A stretch of 64,000 bases of DNA from Archivesica marissinica (taxonomy: Eukaryota > Mollusca > Bivalvia > Venerida > Vesicomyidae): the NCBI GenBank assembly GCA_014843695.1, contig CM026400.1, positions 38,373,805 to 38,437,804 on the forward strand, given 5' to 3'. The notes beneath the pieces are model-generated. The model ran no database searches. It worked only from the letters and a program-made list of their open reading frames with translations, and was not told the origin of the DNA. Position 1 is the first letter of the stretch. Every line of letters begins with the position of its first letter. Of this stretch, positions 44,697 through 57,200 are shown in pieces. The position numbers and the translations under genes are program-made.

Positions 44697-44995
44697 TATG
44701 AACACAATATTGTGTTTTGGCGTGGCGGTTTTTGTGTGACATTAAGAGTGGTACACACTGGGGCATTAAAATGTTATGCTCTTCAAGCTGTATGATGGTT
44801 AAGATGTCTTATATAGGAGTGTACGCACGATTGGGTAGCGTCCTCTCTCTGCATGAAGTCTAACGTAATGATTATAGGTGGGCGGGAATATAGGTTGCTG
44901 ACTTGGGTATATATGATATGGATAGGAGGCTGGATACAGCGTGCGATGAACTAGCTGGGCGTTGAGAGCTGGGGTGTTTTGTAACATGATCTTAA

Positions 44996-45221
44996 CTCTT
45001 TCAGCGCCGAATAAATGCAGAGCATGTGCAAACAACATAGATCCAGATTACGCCGCGGCTGATCAGGATCTATGTTGTTTGCTATTCGGACAGGTGATTA
45101 AGCTACACTGTCTGAAGAGCAATCAGCAAATAGCCTGATCGGACGGCATGTTCTGTTCTGTCCGATCGGGTTCTCTACTTTTTTACAAAGTTGCTGTTAT
45201 GCGACATTGGCGGTGAAAGAG
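44996..45221. mobile_element. MITE family M5 (TTAA target), copy 2
   Basis: TTAA at 44992-44995 and 45222-45225; ends ctctttcagcgccg / cggtgaaagag. Shares the internal palindrome gcaaacaacatagatccaga / ggatctatgttgtttgct with copy 1. Confidence 0.8.
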
Positions 45222-45524
45222 TTAATATGTAACTTTGACCAGACTGGAAATGACTACGCTTGTAAAATGTGATGAAGAGATGTTGATATAATAATAATAA
45301 TCAGAACAAGAAAAACTATTACATATAGGACGATTGAAAACTCACTCTGCTTAATACACACTCGGATAGTGTATTGAGTGAATGTGTAAATTATAAAGTG
45401 TATAATTTTGTATTTAAATATGGACAATAAATACGAAACCCTGTCCATCATAATAGTATATACAACATCCTTGCTGGAATATTCCGAATCATATGGGAAC
45501 CAATTATTGTTCCAAATTTTCAGT

Positions 45525-45693
45525 AGTAAATAGATTGACCTGGCCATTTCTAGTTTCCAATTCAAGTCTGTATTTCTATGCGCACACCAGTGAAAGCTTG
45601 GAAATAGTTCACTGAAAACAATTGGACAATTTCAATACCTATAATACGAATACATAGCAGTAATTCTTGTCACATAAATTCCCCATTCGTCCA
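45525..45693. repeat. Dispersed repeat E, copy 2
   Basis: Aligns with 28288-28447, including tctgtatttctatgcgcaca and aatacctataatacgaatac. Confidence 0.8.
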
Positions 45694-45734
45694 ATGCGGA
45701 GATTTGAGAATAGTTGGTATAATTATTTTTATCT

Positions 45735-46267
45735 GTGGAACCTGTTGTAATTATATTCGAGTAAAGTTATTTGTTTCGACGGCTTGTTTTTTTAACTAGA
45801 TAATTGAACATAGAACCTGTGTTGATAATGTCACAATTAGCATACATATAAAATAATAATAATGTGGCATTGTATCAAATGAATGGATAATGTTTCCTGA
45901 TATTTGTAAAGTACATTTACTTGTACATATATACCGAAACATATTTAAAGACATTATGATATTTTCTCATCCACATGATGTAATTATTGTTATTTGCTAT
46001 ATTGTGTTGAACCTGTTGTAATTATATACGAGTAAATATGTTGTTATATTTCAACGGCTTGTGTTTTGAACTAGATAAACAAACATAGAACCTTGGTTGA
46101 TAAAGTTACAATTGGTATACATATAAAACATAAAAAGGTTCATGTGACATTGTATCAAATGAAAGGTTTCCTGATATTTTTATAGTATATTTGCTTAGTC
46201 TATGTACATGTAAATGATCATACCGAAACATATTTAAAGACAATATGATATTTTCTCATCCACATAG
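45735..46267. repeat. ~275-bp duplication ending at the exon 14 acceptor
   Basis: gaacctgttgtaattatatt (45737) recurs at 46010; both copies run through cataccgaaacatatttaaa-type sequence into gatattttctcatccacat. Only the second copy has the AG (cacatag) used by exon 14; the first reads cacatgatg. Confidence 0.88.
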
Positions 46268-49200
46268 GTTCCGACCGCCAATGGTGTGGTGATGTGTCAA
46301 ACCCACCGGGTGTCTTCCTGTCCACAATGCTTGAACTCAACCCATTCAAGGGCGTTCCTATACTCGAGGATTGGGTTGTTTCAAATACACGTCTGTATGC
46401 ATTTGTTACAAGTGACCCACGAGATCATCCATTAGACGGCATTAATGTAGACTTAGCTGAAGATATACTGCAGCTTGGTAGTTTTCTAAACAATACCATC
46501 GCAATTGTCGATAATGCTATACACAACATTGAAATAGAATTGTCAAATGCATCTAAAGCAATAGTCACCGAACTACAAGAGAGCGTAATTGCCGTAAAAG
46601 ATGTCATAGGCGTAAATATAGCGGATATATTGTCGGGAGATTTTAAAGAACTTATGATATATCTTAGCGATATTCGACAGCATTTTCTTCAAATTAGAGC
46701 TATCGTTTATACTTTCGCAGATGAAACTGAATTCATAGTGAATGAAGCTAAGGATAATTTCACAGATTTACTTCATACCCAAATCAACATTATTGAAGAA
46801 AATATACACAGCGTGATCAACACAATAACAGAAAATGCCATAACCACTGTCGGAAACTACACTGGATTCGGTTTGAAATACACTACCGATTTCAAATTAT
46901 TTGGCCTGAAGTTATTAAGTATTGATATAGAAATTGTTTATTCGGAAGGAAATCTTTTTCAGTGCAGCCGATTTGATAAAATTCAGGAGCTTCTGAATGG
47001 ACAGAATGCGCTTCGATTCATGGGAAGAGCATCTAAAGAATATAGAATCGGTAAATTTCTAAAATATGAAAAAGGATTTGGAATAGGTGGAGCTATTGCT
47101 ATTGATTCAAATGATATTGTAGTACAGTTGCAAGCTTTCATCAGTTTTATTGGAATGGGGGCAACATGTGACGTGTTCATCAGTAGCTCTGGAATATACA
47201 CATATCTGGAAGTCAATATCTGGGATATATTCCTTGTGCAACTAGATGTTTCAGCTGAGGTTGTCGATGAGTGGTACCAACTGAAATATACGGTCCATGG
47301 TCGTTTCGTCGCAAAGGCCAGGAAAAGGCGATATGATCAAACGTCCACTTCTTTAATTCATGATGGTTATTTGGATGCGTTTAAAGTTGCTAGAAAACGA
47401 CGACAGGTACAAACAGTTAGTTCCTCATTTCAAGACAGTTATCTAGATGCGCTAAAAAGAGTGATAAGACTGATATCTGATGAAGCCCAAAAACGATTAA
47501 CTCAGGTTCAAAATACACTTACTGCTGCACAAAATGGTTTGACTAAAGCTCAGAACTGGATTGATGAAAAACAAGCTGAAGTTAGAAAGGCAAATGTCGC
47601 ATTTGATAATGCTGTACAAGTGCTTGAAGATGTTAAAGATAAACTAGAGACAGCAAAGGGGCCGCTAAAAGCAGCCATAAGGAAACTCGATGAATCACAA
47701 AGGAGAGTTGATAATTTATGTAGAATTCGATCGTGTTCCAAGGTATGTATACCTGGAATAAAATGTAAAATTTGTTGGAAAGGTGGCTGGGCTAAAATTC
47801 CGTATCCATGTTGTCGGCTTACAAACTGTATGATCAGCTTCCCCAATCCTGTTTGCGTCATTGCTAACCTAGCCTGCAGGATATTAAGAGCTCTTGCGTA
47901 TGGAATTCTAGAATTAGCAAAGATATTTGTAAGAGCAGCAATGTTGGCTTTTGATATAGCGCAAGCAGTAGTAGCCGTTGCTCAATTTATTGTCGATAAA
48001 TCACGCGTTGTTTTATTGATTGCTGAAGGTTTCCTAGAATTAGCCGAAATCGGACTGGAGTTTGCCAAGGTAATACTAGAAGCAGCTAAAGTCGCATTGG
48101 AAGCGGTTAAGTTTATTATAGGTGTCGCGGTTCAAGTTCTTGAATTTGTAATTGAATACGGTCTCAAAAGTATAATAGACGTACGGAATTGTGGATTCAA
48201 TATTGAATTATCTACCGTTGACTTGCCCATATTTGAGGTATTTTGTGACGTCAATGCATTTAGACTCGGATGGACAACAATTAAGATTAAAATCAACTTC
48301 AATAACATATTACAAAGTTTATGGCAGGCAGCACGGGCCACAATAGGTGCACTTATGGACATTGTAGGGAGTATATTCAGTGGGCGAAAACGAAGGGATA
48401 TAACATTTGAGGCTTCATCTAGAATGCATGTGTTACTGCGAAAGATTAGGGAATCAAATGGTCTGAATAATTCAGACACATACTGGAACGAAACGATTGA
48501 TATTGTAAACAATATCACAGGATTGCGAGACACTGATACCGATTCAGATAACAGAATTCAATTGTACCGCGAAAAATGTAACACTATTACAGTCATACAA
48601 GATTTTATGCAGTTTGCCTTTGAATCACTAGAGGACATAGCTAACGAGTCTAAAGCTTACATGTACGAGATTGATGACGTGAAAAGCCAATTACAATCAT
48701 ATGGCAATAGTTCTACTGAAAATATTACTGTAGAAAGTGCAGGTATAAGTAGGGAATATGCTGCAAAAGATTACAACATGACTGATGACGATCTTGATAA
48801 GGCAATAAATGACACGAAGGCTGCAGCTATTGATGATCCTTTGCTTATCGAAATCCAAGCTGCAAGGAATATATCAATAGAAAGTGTCGATGCTGAAGCT
48901 AGATCAGTTGAATCGGTAGATTATGTAAGCTATTGGTTCGCTTCTATGAAAAACATAACAAGAGACTTTTTCAATGAAACAGAGTGTGAAGATTTTAAGG
49001 ATTGTGTGTTATATTCGATTTCAAGTTTATACAGTCTTTACGAATCAGAGGTGCTTCCAAATATAACGGCTATTCAAGACTCTATACTTGACCTTGAGAA
49101 TATATTGATTGAAGCTTTTCAGAATGAATCGTCGTCAATTGTAGACACATCAATCGCAATGGAATATGTTCTCACACAAATCAACCGCCTTGTAGATATG

Positions 49201-49480
49201 AATTTGTTTTGTTCCGAACCTCCACAGTTTTTGAAACAGTTGCAGAACCAGACTGTTCTGACCGGAAGTGATGTTATATTTTATTGTCATGTGAGTGCTG
49301 ATCCGGAACCGAATTTCTTTTGGGTAAGAAACGACGATGTGATTTCAGGAGAACATTCAAACATGCTTGTTATAGCAAATGTTTCGGAGGCTGACACAGT
49401 TGATAAATACAACTGTATCGCTGGAAATGTGGTAGCGAATGTAACGTCAACATATGCGTATATTACTGTTGTCTCAGCGG
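46268..49480 (+). CDS. Exon 14: 1071-residue region with coiled coil, Cys cluster, helices and Ig-like domain
   Basis: One open 3213-bp exon (cacatag acceptor; gcgg/gtaagt donor; phase 1-1). Approximate residues: 1-350, mixed region with many potential N-glycosylation sites; dibasic sites KARKRRYD (~351), ARKRRQV (~375) and GRKRRDI (~706) fit furin-type R-x-(K/R)-R cleavage; 390-482 strongly charged coiled coil (EAQKRLTQVQNTL region); 484-530 Cys cluster with SCSKVCIPGIKCKICWKGGW and PYPCCRLTNC; 531-640 long Ala/Leu/Val amphipathic helices; 640-700 beta-like segment with GFNIELSTVDLPIFEVFCDV; 710-980 acidic, Asn-rich; 984-1071 I-set Ig-like domain (FLKQLQNQTVLTGSDVIFYC, FFWVRN, DKYNCIAGNV). 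I recall similar Cys-cluster/helix regions from unnamed invertebrate extracellular proteins but cannot name the family. Confidence 0.88.
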
Positions 49481-49507
49481 GTAAGTCATAGAGGATATTT
49501 ATGATTA

Positions 49508-49965
49508 TTAGTATAAGATAGGATTTTATTCCATCCAGTGATACCATCGAAATATGTATTTCCACGAGTGGCATTAATATTCTTTTTTTCCAATGATTTT
49601 GGCTGATATAATATTAATTTTGTTTTCAAATTTTATTCAATTTAACTGCCCTGTCGGAGCTTCATTGTACTACAATACACAACCGCACAGCCACTTCTGT
49701 TACTGTAAAAGTCCGTAATAAGAAATAAGTACGGTATAATATTCAAGTTAGTTTCTGTTTGCTGTCAGAATTAAAAACTACAGACAAACAAATTCATTAG
49801 AATATATTACTTTACTGTTCGTGATTATCAGAAAATAGCTAAAATATAAAAGTACATCCAACCGCGGAGGAATACAGTGACAGATAAAATGCCATATTTC
49901 ACTGTTTCAAATCTACCATTCATTAGAAAGCATACAGGAACTATTTATATACTACCGATACAGTG
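49508..49965. mobile_element. Element family M7, third copy
   Basis: Left end agtataagataggatttta, then cacaaccgcacagccacttc, gtaataagaaataagta, gaggaatacagtgac and atttcactgtttcaaa parallel 22540-23600. It begins about 28 bp after the exon 14 donor. 49966-50278 shows nothing. Confidence 0.7.
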
Positions 49966-50278
49966 CAGACTCGGTTATTAATCAAGATGGTGCCGTCATA
50001 CTGTATTAAGCAAACTGCAACCACAGAAATCTAAAATCAGATATTTTACTGAATGTCTATGGAATTCATATTTATTGATATTTATAATTATATCGAATGT
50101 GACTCGTTATATTATTCAACATAATATGATTGTAGTGACCAAATAGTGATGAATTTGTATGGTAACTTTAATTAAACAGATGTCTTCTTCAGTTTAACTG
50201 CAATACAAATGTCAAATTATAACGTTCACAGAATCATACATTCATATGCCGGTATATGAATAATGTCTCGTGTGTGTA

Positions 50279-50391
50279 CAGTAAAAATGTGACAGTGGTC
50301 ACGTCACCTCTATGAAGCTTCACACTACGTCTGTGTTAAGCGGAAACTTGCTGTGCTTCCCTTGAATGGCTGTTTAACACTGTTTTCACTG
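50279..50391. mobile_element. MITE family M3, short copy
   Basis: Starts cagtaaaaatgtg, ends acactgttttcactg, TA on each side; gtgttaagcgg motif inside. Confidence 0.65.
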
Positions 50392-50506
50392 TACAATGTT
50401 CTCGACTTTCTGTTTAACAGATGACGAATTCGAAAATTAACAACCAATGCAAAGAATCATATGCATAAATAATGTATATGTACATGTTTCTGTATTTTCT
50501 GTGTAG

Positions 50507-50629
50507 ATGATGACGAATGTGAAGCAGATAATGGTAACTGCACACAGTTATGTAACAATACCATCGGGTCATATGTGTGTACGTGCTACAACGGATATGG
50601 AATTGAGGAGGATGGGGTTTCTTGTTCCG
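50507..50629 (+). CDS. Exon 15: calcium-binding EGF
   Basis: tctgtgtag acceptor and tccg/gtattt donor, 123 bp, phase 1-1. DDDEC, EADNGNCTQLCNNTIGSY, VCTCYNGY, SCSG. The first EGF after the Ig-like domain. Confidence 0.9.
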
Positions 50630-50699
50630 GTATTTACATAATTGACATACTTACATATTCATGTTTCTTCATTAACCCACGACGTAGAAAAGAAGGCTA

Positions 50700-50700
50700 C

Positions 50701-50760
<60 letters not shown>

Positions 50761-50862
50761 GTCTCTTTGTCTGTCTGTCTGTATGTCTGTCTGTCTCTGT
50801 TTGTCTGTCTCTCTGTCTGTCTGTCTGTCTGTATGTATGTCTGTCTGTCTGTCCTACCAAGC
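50700..50862. repeat. (GTCT)n microsatellite (intron 15)
   Basis: About 40 gtct/ctgt tetramers with occasional gtat and ctct substitutions, starting 70 bp after the exon 15 donor. Confidence 0.96.
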
Positions 50863-51135
50863 CAGGATAGGGTTGTCTGTGGTAGGATATGCCTGTTTAA
50901 CCATACGGAAATACAGCTAAGCGTGCACAATGATGTCATTCTTGGGCTACTTTCAGGCTATCTATATTTAGGATGTTTAGAAGAACAAAACAATTGCATA
51001 TTTCCTATGACATCCACTATTGCACAATAAATTTACAACAGTCTATACGATATACTGTCATACTGTAAAACATGTATCATAAGAACGGAATCGAAAACAG
51101 GTATATCTTTAAAGATTGCAAATACATTCGATTGG

Positions 51136-51337
51136 AATCATGCTAGCGCAGTGGTAGTGCGTTCGCTTTAGATGGGAACAGCCCGCGTTCGCGTCCAGCT
51201 GGAGCCGTTACGATTGTGCCCTAAGGCAGGGCATTTAAATTCCATATCCCTCTTCTCTTTCCCTAGTGGCGATGGATTCCATCAGGAATGAGCTCTCGAT
51301 AGTTGTAAGAACTTGTTTATGCAATCGAGCTAAAAGA
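51136..51337 (+). mobile_element. SINE family B
   Basis: Head (tgctagcgcagtggtagtgc), ggagccgttacgattgtgcc, ggattccatcaggaatgagc and a slightly deleted tail. Confidence 0.85.
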
Positions 51338-51428
51338 AAAGAAACTATTTCATATCAACTAAAAAATTAATAAATATAATATTATGCAATTCATCGTTAT
51401 GCACAGTGTATACTTATTATTGTAAATA

Positions 51429-51557
51429 CAGTCAAATCTGCATAAGCAACCAGCCAAGGGAATCCCAGAAAGTGGCTGCTTAGCACAGGTAGCTGCTTAA
51501 TAGAGGGCACATTCATAACAACGTAACATATTGGGAATATGGACACAGGTTTAACTC
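51429..51557. mobile_element. MITE family M3 ending 21 bp before exon 16
   Basis: Starts cagtcaaatctgcataag and ends acacaggtttaactc, TA flanks at 51427 and 51558. The remaining intron before the acceptor is only about 20 bases. Confidence 0.7.
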
Positions 51558-51578
51558 TAATTAATATGACATTTCTAG

Positions 51579-51701
51579 ACGTTAATGAATGTGAAGAGGA
51601 CAATGGTGGCTGCCATCAGCTGTGTCATAACTACATTGGTACATTCAACTGCAGCTGTCAATCTGGGTTCACCCTACAAGCTGACCAGCACAACTGCACA
51701 G
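51579..51701 (+). CDS. Exon 16: calcium-binding EGF
   Basis: acatttctag acceptor, acag/gtaggt donor, 123 bp, phase 1-1. [35 protein letters not shown]. It immediately precedes the giant EGF exon in the transcript. Confidence 0.92.
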
Positions 51702-52234
51702 GTAGGTTTGCATAGGTCATTCTCAATGTAATGCACATGCGCAGTCATATTTCCGGACATTGTCATGATTGCACCGCAGGTTGACCTGAGCCTCACGATA
51801 AGACAATCACATATAATAGGTCATATCATGGTATGATTAGGTCCCAAAGGTTTTAGCAACTCGTCCAAATGTCACAAGCAGTTGTATTTTATCTAGTTCT
51901 AGCTTAGCTGTAATAACACTAGGGTTCCAAAGTGATTGTTTGATGACCCGGTTGTATCATGACGTCACCGAGGTAATTAGTCGAATTGTTTCAGTTATAT
52001 CTCCGGTTTGGCGAGACCTGTGGCCGAGCAGTTATGATCGCTTCAAATCACGGATGCATGCTTGACTCGTTTTGTGTTCTTTTTAAATTAATTTATTTGT
52101 TCCAATTGTAATTCCAAACCCAATAACAAATACAAATTTTTGAACATTCGAAAATGAACCTCATAAAGAAGGCAGACTTATCGCAGAGCGACCGCCATGT
52201 AATGGATGGCCGCCGTTTAACCGAAAGATGGGTG

Positions 52235-52560
52235 CCGAATGAGAACCATTAGTCAGTTACTGCCCCTGAATACTCATAATAATATATTGGTCCTCTTAAT
52301 TGGTTTCCTCTGTTTTTATCATCGTTTCCTTAGCACCACATATTTTCCATTCTCATCCGTATTCTTGTTTTATAATTATGAAACTATGAAATCTCGACAT
52401 ATATCCTTTAGCATGTCCAATGGATACCTAACAGTAAAAACAAAGAATTCCAACTAAAAGGACCAATATACATTTAGGGATACATCTGACTTTATCCATC
52501 AAGGGAGGTAATAGAAAAACCAGTAATGTCTCTCATTATTTTAAGTGAGGATATCTATAC
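52235..52560. mobile_element. Dispersed repeat G, uninterrupted copy
   Basis: Matches 7885-8620 without the LINE insertion (gagaaccattagtcagttac ... cagtaaaaacaaagaattcc ... tcaagggaggtaat). Confidence 0.65.
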
Positions 52561-52977
52561 TGCTAGCTGGCGGAATGTCGGTAGTTCTACCCGTGTCCGA
52601 GTATGCAATACTGCTCAGATGGGCACCAGGGACCTTCTTCCACCAAATACAGTTGTTGGATCTCCATATAACTTAAGCTTTGGTGCATTATTATACTGAA
52701 AAGATATAGTTTGCTCTTTCATTTGGGAAAATAGCTTCCCAACCAAATGTCCTGTACTAGTCTGAAGATTATATATTCTTTCTACACGTAGAAACATGGC
52801 AACTAGATAGTATACGTGGATATACGAGACCAGGAGTGTGTTGATCTATTTACAGAACAGAACATGTTTTATTGCAAAATCGTCAATCACTTTATATTTG
52901 GCAATGCAATGTACATACATATTATACACAATATTACATTAATAATATTAATATGGTAGATGTATTAACATTATATT

Positions 52978-53885
52978 AGCTCACTGGAGTTAGCTCATGT
53001 GAGCTCATGTAAGGTATTGCTACCACAACGTGTTTGTCCGTCGTCCCTGAACATTTCTTTCAATCGTCTTGAGTAATCATTGGGTCTATAGCCACCATTT
53101 ATGGTCATGATACTTAGGTGGGGGATTACATAATTGTTAAATTCACGCCATTACGTAATTAAGATGGCCGCTGTCTAAAATCCAACATCACAGTCAATAG
53201 TTCAACCTATTATGAGTGATTTCAAACGTTTTCTTCTCACGAACTCAAGAAACTATACTTGTTTGATCCTTGGGTGAAGCCTTTTCAAAGATGTTAACAT
53301 AATGTTTTCCTGAAATCCAAGGCCACCATCTAAAAATAGCTCAAATTCCTTTACAAATAAACTTCTCATGAACCACCAGCCGGATTATGACGATTCTTGG
53401 TAGAACTGATGGACGTACAATACATTTTCAAAGTTGTTCAAATGATGACCCTGAGACCAAAATTAGGTGTCGCACGGGAGGTCAAATTGAGGTCATATTT
53501 TATATTTGAGCAAATATTGTGATGTCATTTATCAAATCTAAGGTATCGACGAAGCGATCGCTCTGATTTTTGTTGGATTATCACAATCAAATGATTTTGT
53601 CTCATCCAAGATGATTGCCGAAAGGTCAAAATATGGTTCTTTTAATATTGATATCAAAATACGTCTTTATCCAAACCACTTAGCCAATGTTGACAAATTT
53701 CAAAATTATAGTCCATTGGTGTAGCCTTTTCAGATTTGTTAAAATGGAGATTGTCGCGAATAACATCTCACGAACAACCGCTCCGATATTGACAATACTT
53801 CGTAGGAATTATCTATGCACAATGCTCTTTCAAAGTTGTAAAAATTATTACCCCATGCTTAATCAGGCGAGCGATACAGGGTAAT
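52978..53885. other. Probable old dispersed repeat
   Basis: tagctcatgtgagctcatgt followed by gtttgtccgtcgtccctgaa and cttctcatgaaccacc-like phrases resembles a very common degenerate repeat of bivalve genomes (text of the gtccgtcgtccgt type). I cannot define its ends or class. Confidence 0.35.
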
Positions 53886-53930
53886 CATGACTCTCTTGTT
53901 ATATTTATGCTGGTGTATCTAATTTAAAAG

Positions 53931-54100
53931 TGGTCTTGTGTCGGTGCTTTACACCATGCACGTAAAAGAACCAGAGGAGACTCTGGAATTGATCTCTGTC
54001 TGTATCATTGCATAATACTCCAAATATCTAGAATGAATAATCTCTCCAGGAGACGTCGCTCATATGGGTAACCGGTAGCGACGATAAATAAACATAAAAC
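53931..54100 (+). mobile_element. SINE family C, headless
   Basis: Body from ggtcttgtgtcggtgcttta to the gcgacgataaataaacat tail, about 110 bp before exon 17. Confidence 0.85.
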
Positions 54101-54211
54101 ACCCTATTTTAAAAGCAAGTTTCAGTTAATGTGCAAATATAGCACGAAAGCACTCAGTGATAACAATAGGAGGTAAAAAGGTCAATTATTTATGTTCCAT
54201 TTCTGTGCCAG

Positions 54212-57200
54212 ATATCAATGAATGCATACAAGACAATGGTGGATGCAAACAACATTGCAACAATGCAGACGGAACATTCAATTGTAGCTGCGACGATGGC
54301 TATATGCTCCAAGAGGATATCATCTCGTGTGTTGATGTTAATGAATGTAACACAGCCAATGGTGGATGCGAACATACATGCACAAACGGAAACGGTTCAT
54401 TCCAGTGTAGCTGCAAAGATGGATACACGCTCCAAGATGATGAAGTATCTTGTATGGATATTAATGAATGTAGCACTGACAATGCTGGATGCGATCATAC
54501 ATGTACAAACGGAAACGGTTCATTCCAATGTACCTGCAAAGATGGATACACGCTCCAAGATGATGAAATATCTTGTGTGGATATTAATGAATGTAACACT
54601 GACAATGCTGGATGCGATCATACATGCACAAACGGAAACGGTTCATTCCAGTGTAGCTGCAAAGATGGATACACGCTCCAAGATGATGAAGTATCTTGTG
54701 TGGATATTAATGAATGTAACACTGACAATGGTGGATGTAACCACACATGCACAAACGGAAATGGCTCATTCCAGTGTAGCTGTAGAGATGGATACACGCT
54801 CAAAGATGATGAAGTATCTTGTGTCGATATTAATGAATGTAACACTGGCAATGGAGGATGCAATCACACATGCACAAACGGAAACGGTTCATTCCAGTGT
54901 AGCTGCAATGATGGATACACGCTCCAAGATGATGAAGTATCTTGTGTGGACATTAATGAATGTAGCACTGACAATGCTGGATGCGATCATACATGCACAA
55001 ACGGAAACGGTTCATTCCAGTGTAGCTGCAAAGATGGATATACGCTCCAAGATGATGACATATCGTGTGTGGATAATAACGAATGTAGCACTGACAATGC
55101 TGGATGCGATCATACATGCACAAACGGAAACGGTTCATTCCAGTGTAGCTGCAAAGATGGATATACGCTCCAAGATGATGAAATATCTTGTGTGGATATT
55201 AATGAATGTAGCACTGACAATGCTGGATGCGATCATACATGCACAAACGGAAACGGTTCATTCCAGTGTAGCTGCAAAGATGGATACACGCTCCAAGATG
55301 ATGAAATATCTTGTGTGGATATTAATGAATGTAGCACTGACAATGCTGGATGCGATCATACATGTACAAACGGAAACGGTTCATTCCAATGTACCTGCAA
55401 AGATGGATACACGCTCCAAGATGATGAAATATCTTGTGTGGATATTAATGAATGTAACACTGACAATGCTGGATGCGATCATACATGCACAAACGGAAAC
55501 GGTTCATTCCAGTGTAGCTGCAAAGATGGATACACGCTCCAAGATGATGAAGTATCTTGTGTGGATATTAATGAATGTAACACTGACAATGGTGGATGCA
55601 ATCACACATGCACAAACGGAAACGGTTCATTCCAGTGTAGCTGCAATGATGGATACACGCTCCAAGATGATGAAGTATCTTGTGTGGATATTAATGAATG
55701 TAGCACTGACAATGCTGGATGCGATCATACATGCACAAACGGAAACGGTTCATTCCAGTGTAGCTGCAAAGATGGATATACGCTCCAAGATGATGACGTA
55801 TCGTGTGTGGATAATAACGAATGTAGCACTGACAATGCTGGATGCGATCATACATGCACAAACGGAACGTTCATTCCAGTGTAGCTGCAAAGATGGATAT
55901 ACGCTCCAAGATGATGAATATCTTGTGTGGATATTAATGAATGTAGCACTGACAATGCTGGATGCGATCATACATGCACAAACGGAAACGGTTCATTCCA
56001 GTGTAGCTGCAAAGATGGATACACGCTCCAAGATGATGAAGTATCTTGTGTGGATATTAATGAATGTAGCACTGACAATGCTGGATGCGATCATACATGC
56101 ACAAACGGAAACGGTTCATTCCAGTGTACCTGCAAAGATGGATACACGCTCCAAGATGATGAAGTATCTTGTGTGGATATTAATGAATGTAGCACTGACA
56201 ATGCTGGATGCGATCATACATGCACAAACGGAAACGGTTCATTCCAGTGTAGCTGCAAAGATGGATACACGCTCCAAGATGATGAAGTATCTTGTGTGGA
56301 TATTAATGAATGTAGCACTGACAATGCAGGATGCGATCATACATGCACAAACGGAAACGGTTCATTCCAGTGTAGCTGCAAAGATGGATACACGCTCCAA
56401 GATGATGAGTATCTTGTGGATATTAATGAATGTAACACTGACAATGGTGGATGCAACCACACATGCACAAACGGAAATGGCTCATTCCAGTGTAGCTGTA
56501 GAGATGGATACACCTCAAGATGATGAGTATCTTGTGTGGATATTAAGAATGTCACTGACAATGCAGGATGCGATCATACATGCACAAACGGAAACGGTTC
56601 ATTCCATGTAGCTGCAAAGATGGATACAGCTCCAAGATGATGAAGTATCTTGTGTGGATATTAATGAATGTAGCACTGACAATGCAGGATGCGATCATAC
56701 ATGCACAAACGGAAACGGTTCATTCCAGTGTAGCTGCAAAGATGGATACACGCTCCAAGATGATGAAGTATCTTGTGTGGATATTAATGAATGTAGCACT
56801 GACAATGCTGGATGCGATCATACATGCACAAACGGAAACGGTTCATTCCAGTGTAGCTGTAGAGATGGATACACGCTCCAAGATGATGAAGTATCTTGTG
56901 TGGATATTAATGAATGTAGCACTGACAATGCAGGATGCGATCATACATGCACAAACGGAAACGGTTCATTCCAGTGTAGCTGCAAAGATGGATACACGCT
57001 CCAAGATGATGAAGTATCTTGTGTGGATATTAATGAATGTACACTGACAATGCAGGATGCGATCATACATGCACAAACGGAAACGGTTCATTCCAGTGTA
57101 GCTGCAAAGATGGATACACGCTCCAAGATGATGAAGTATCTTGTGTGGATATTAATGAATGTAGCACTGACAATGCTGGATGCGATCATACATGCACAAA

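Noticed and set aside
48625..48645. ctagaggacatag inside exon 14 resembling the end of MITE family M1
   Set aside because: Only about 13 bases match, there is no second end or TA flank, and the reading frame (LEDIANES) is intact, so it is chance similarity.
50575..51030. Cys/Val/Leu/Ser-repeat ORF following EGF exon 15
   Set aside because: Read-through of the donor into a (GTCT)n microsatellite; the exon ends at 50629 with a valid donor in the right phase.
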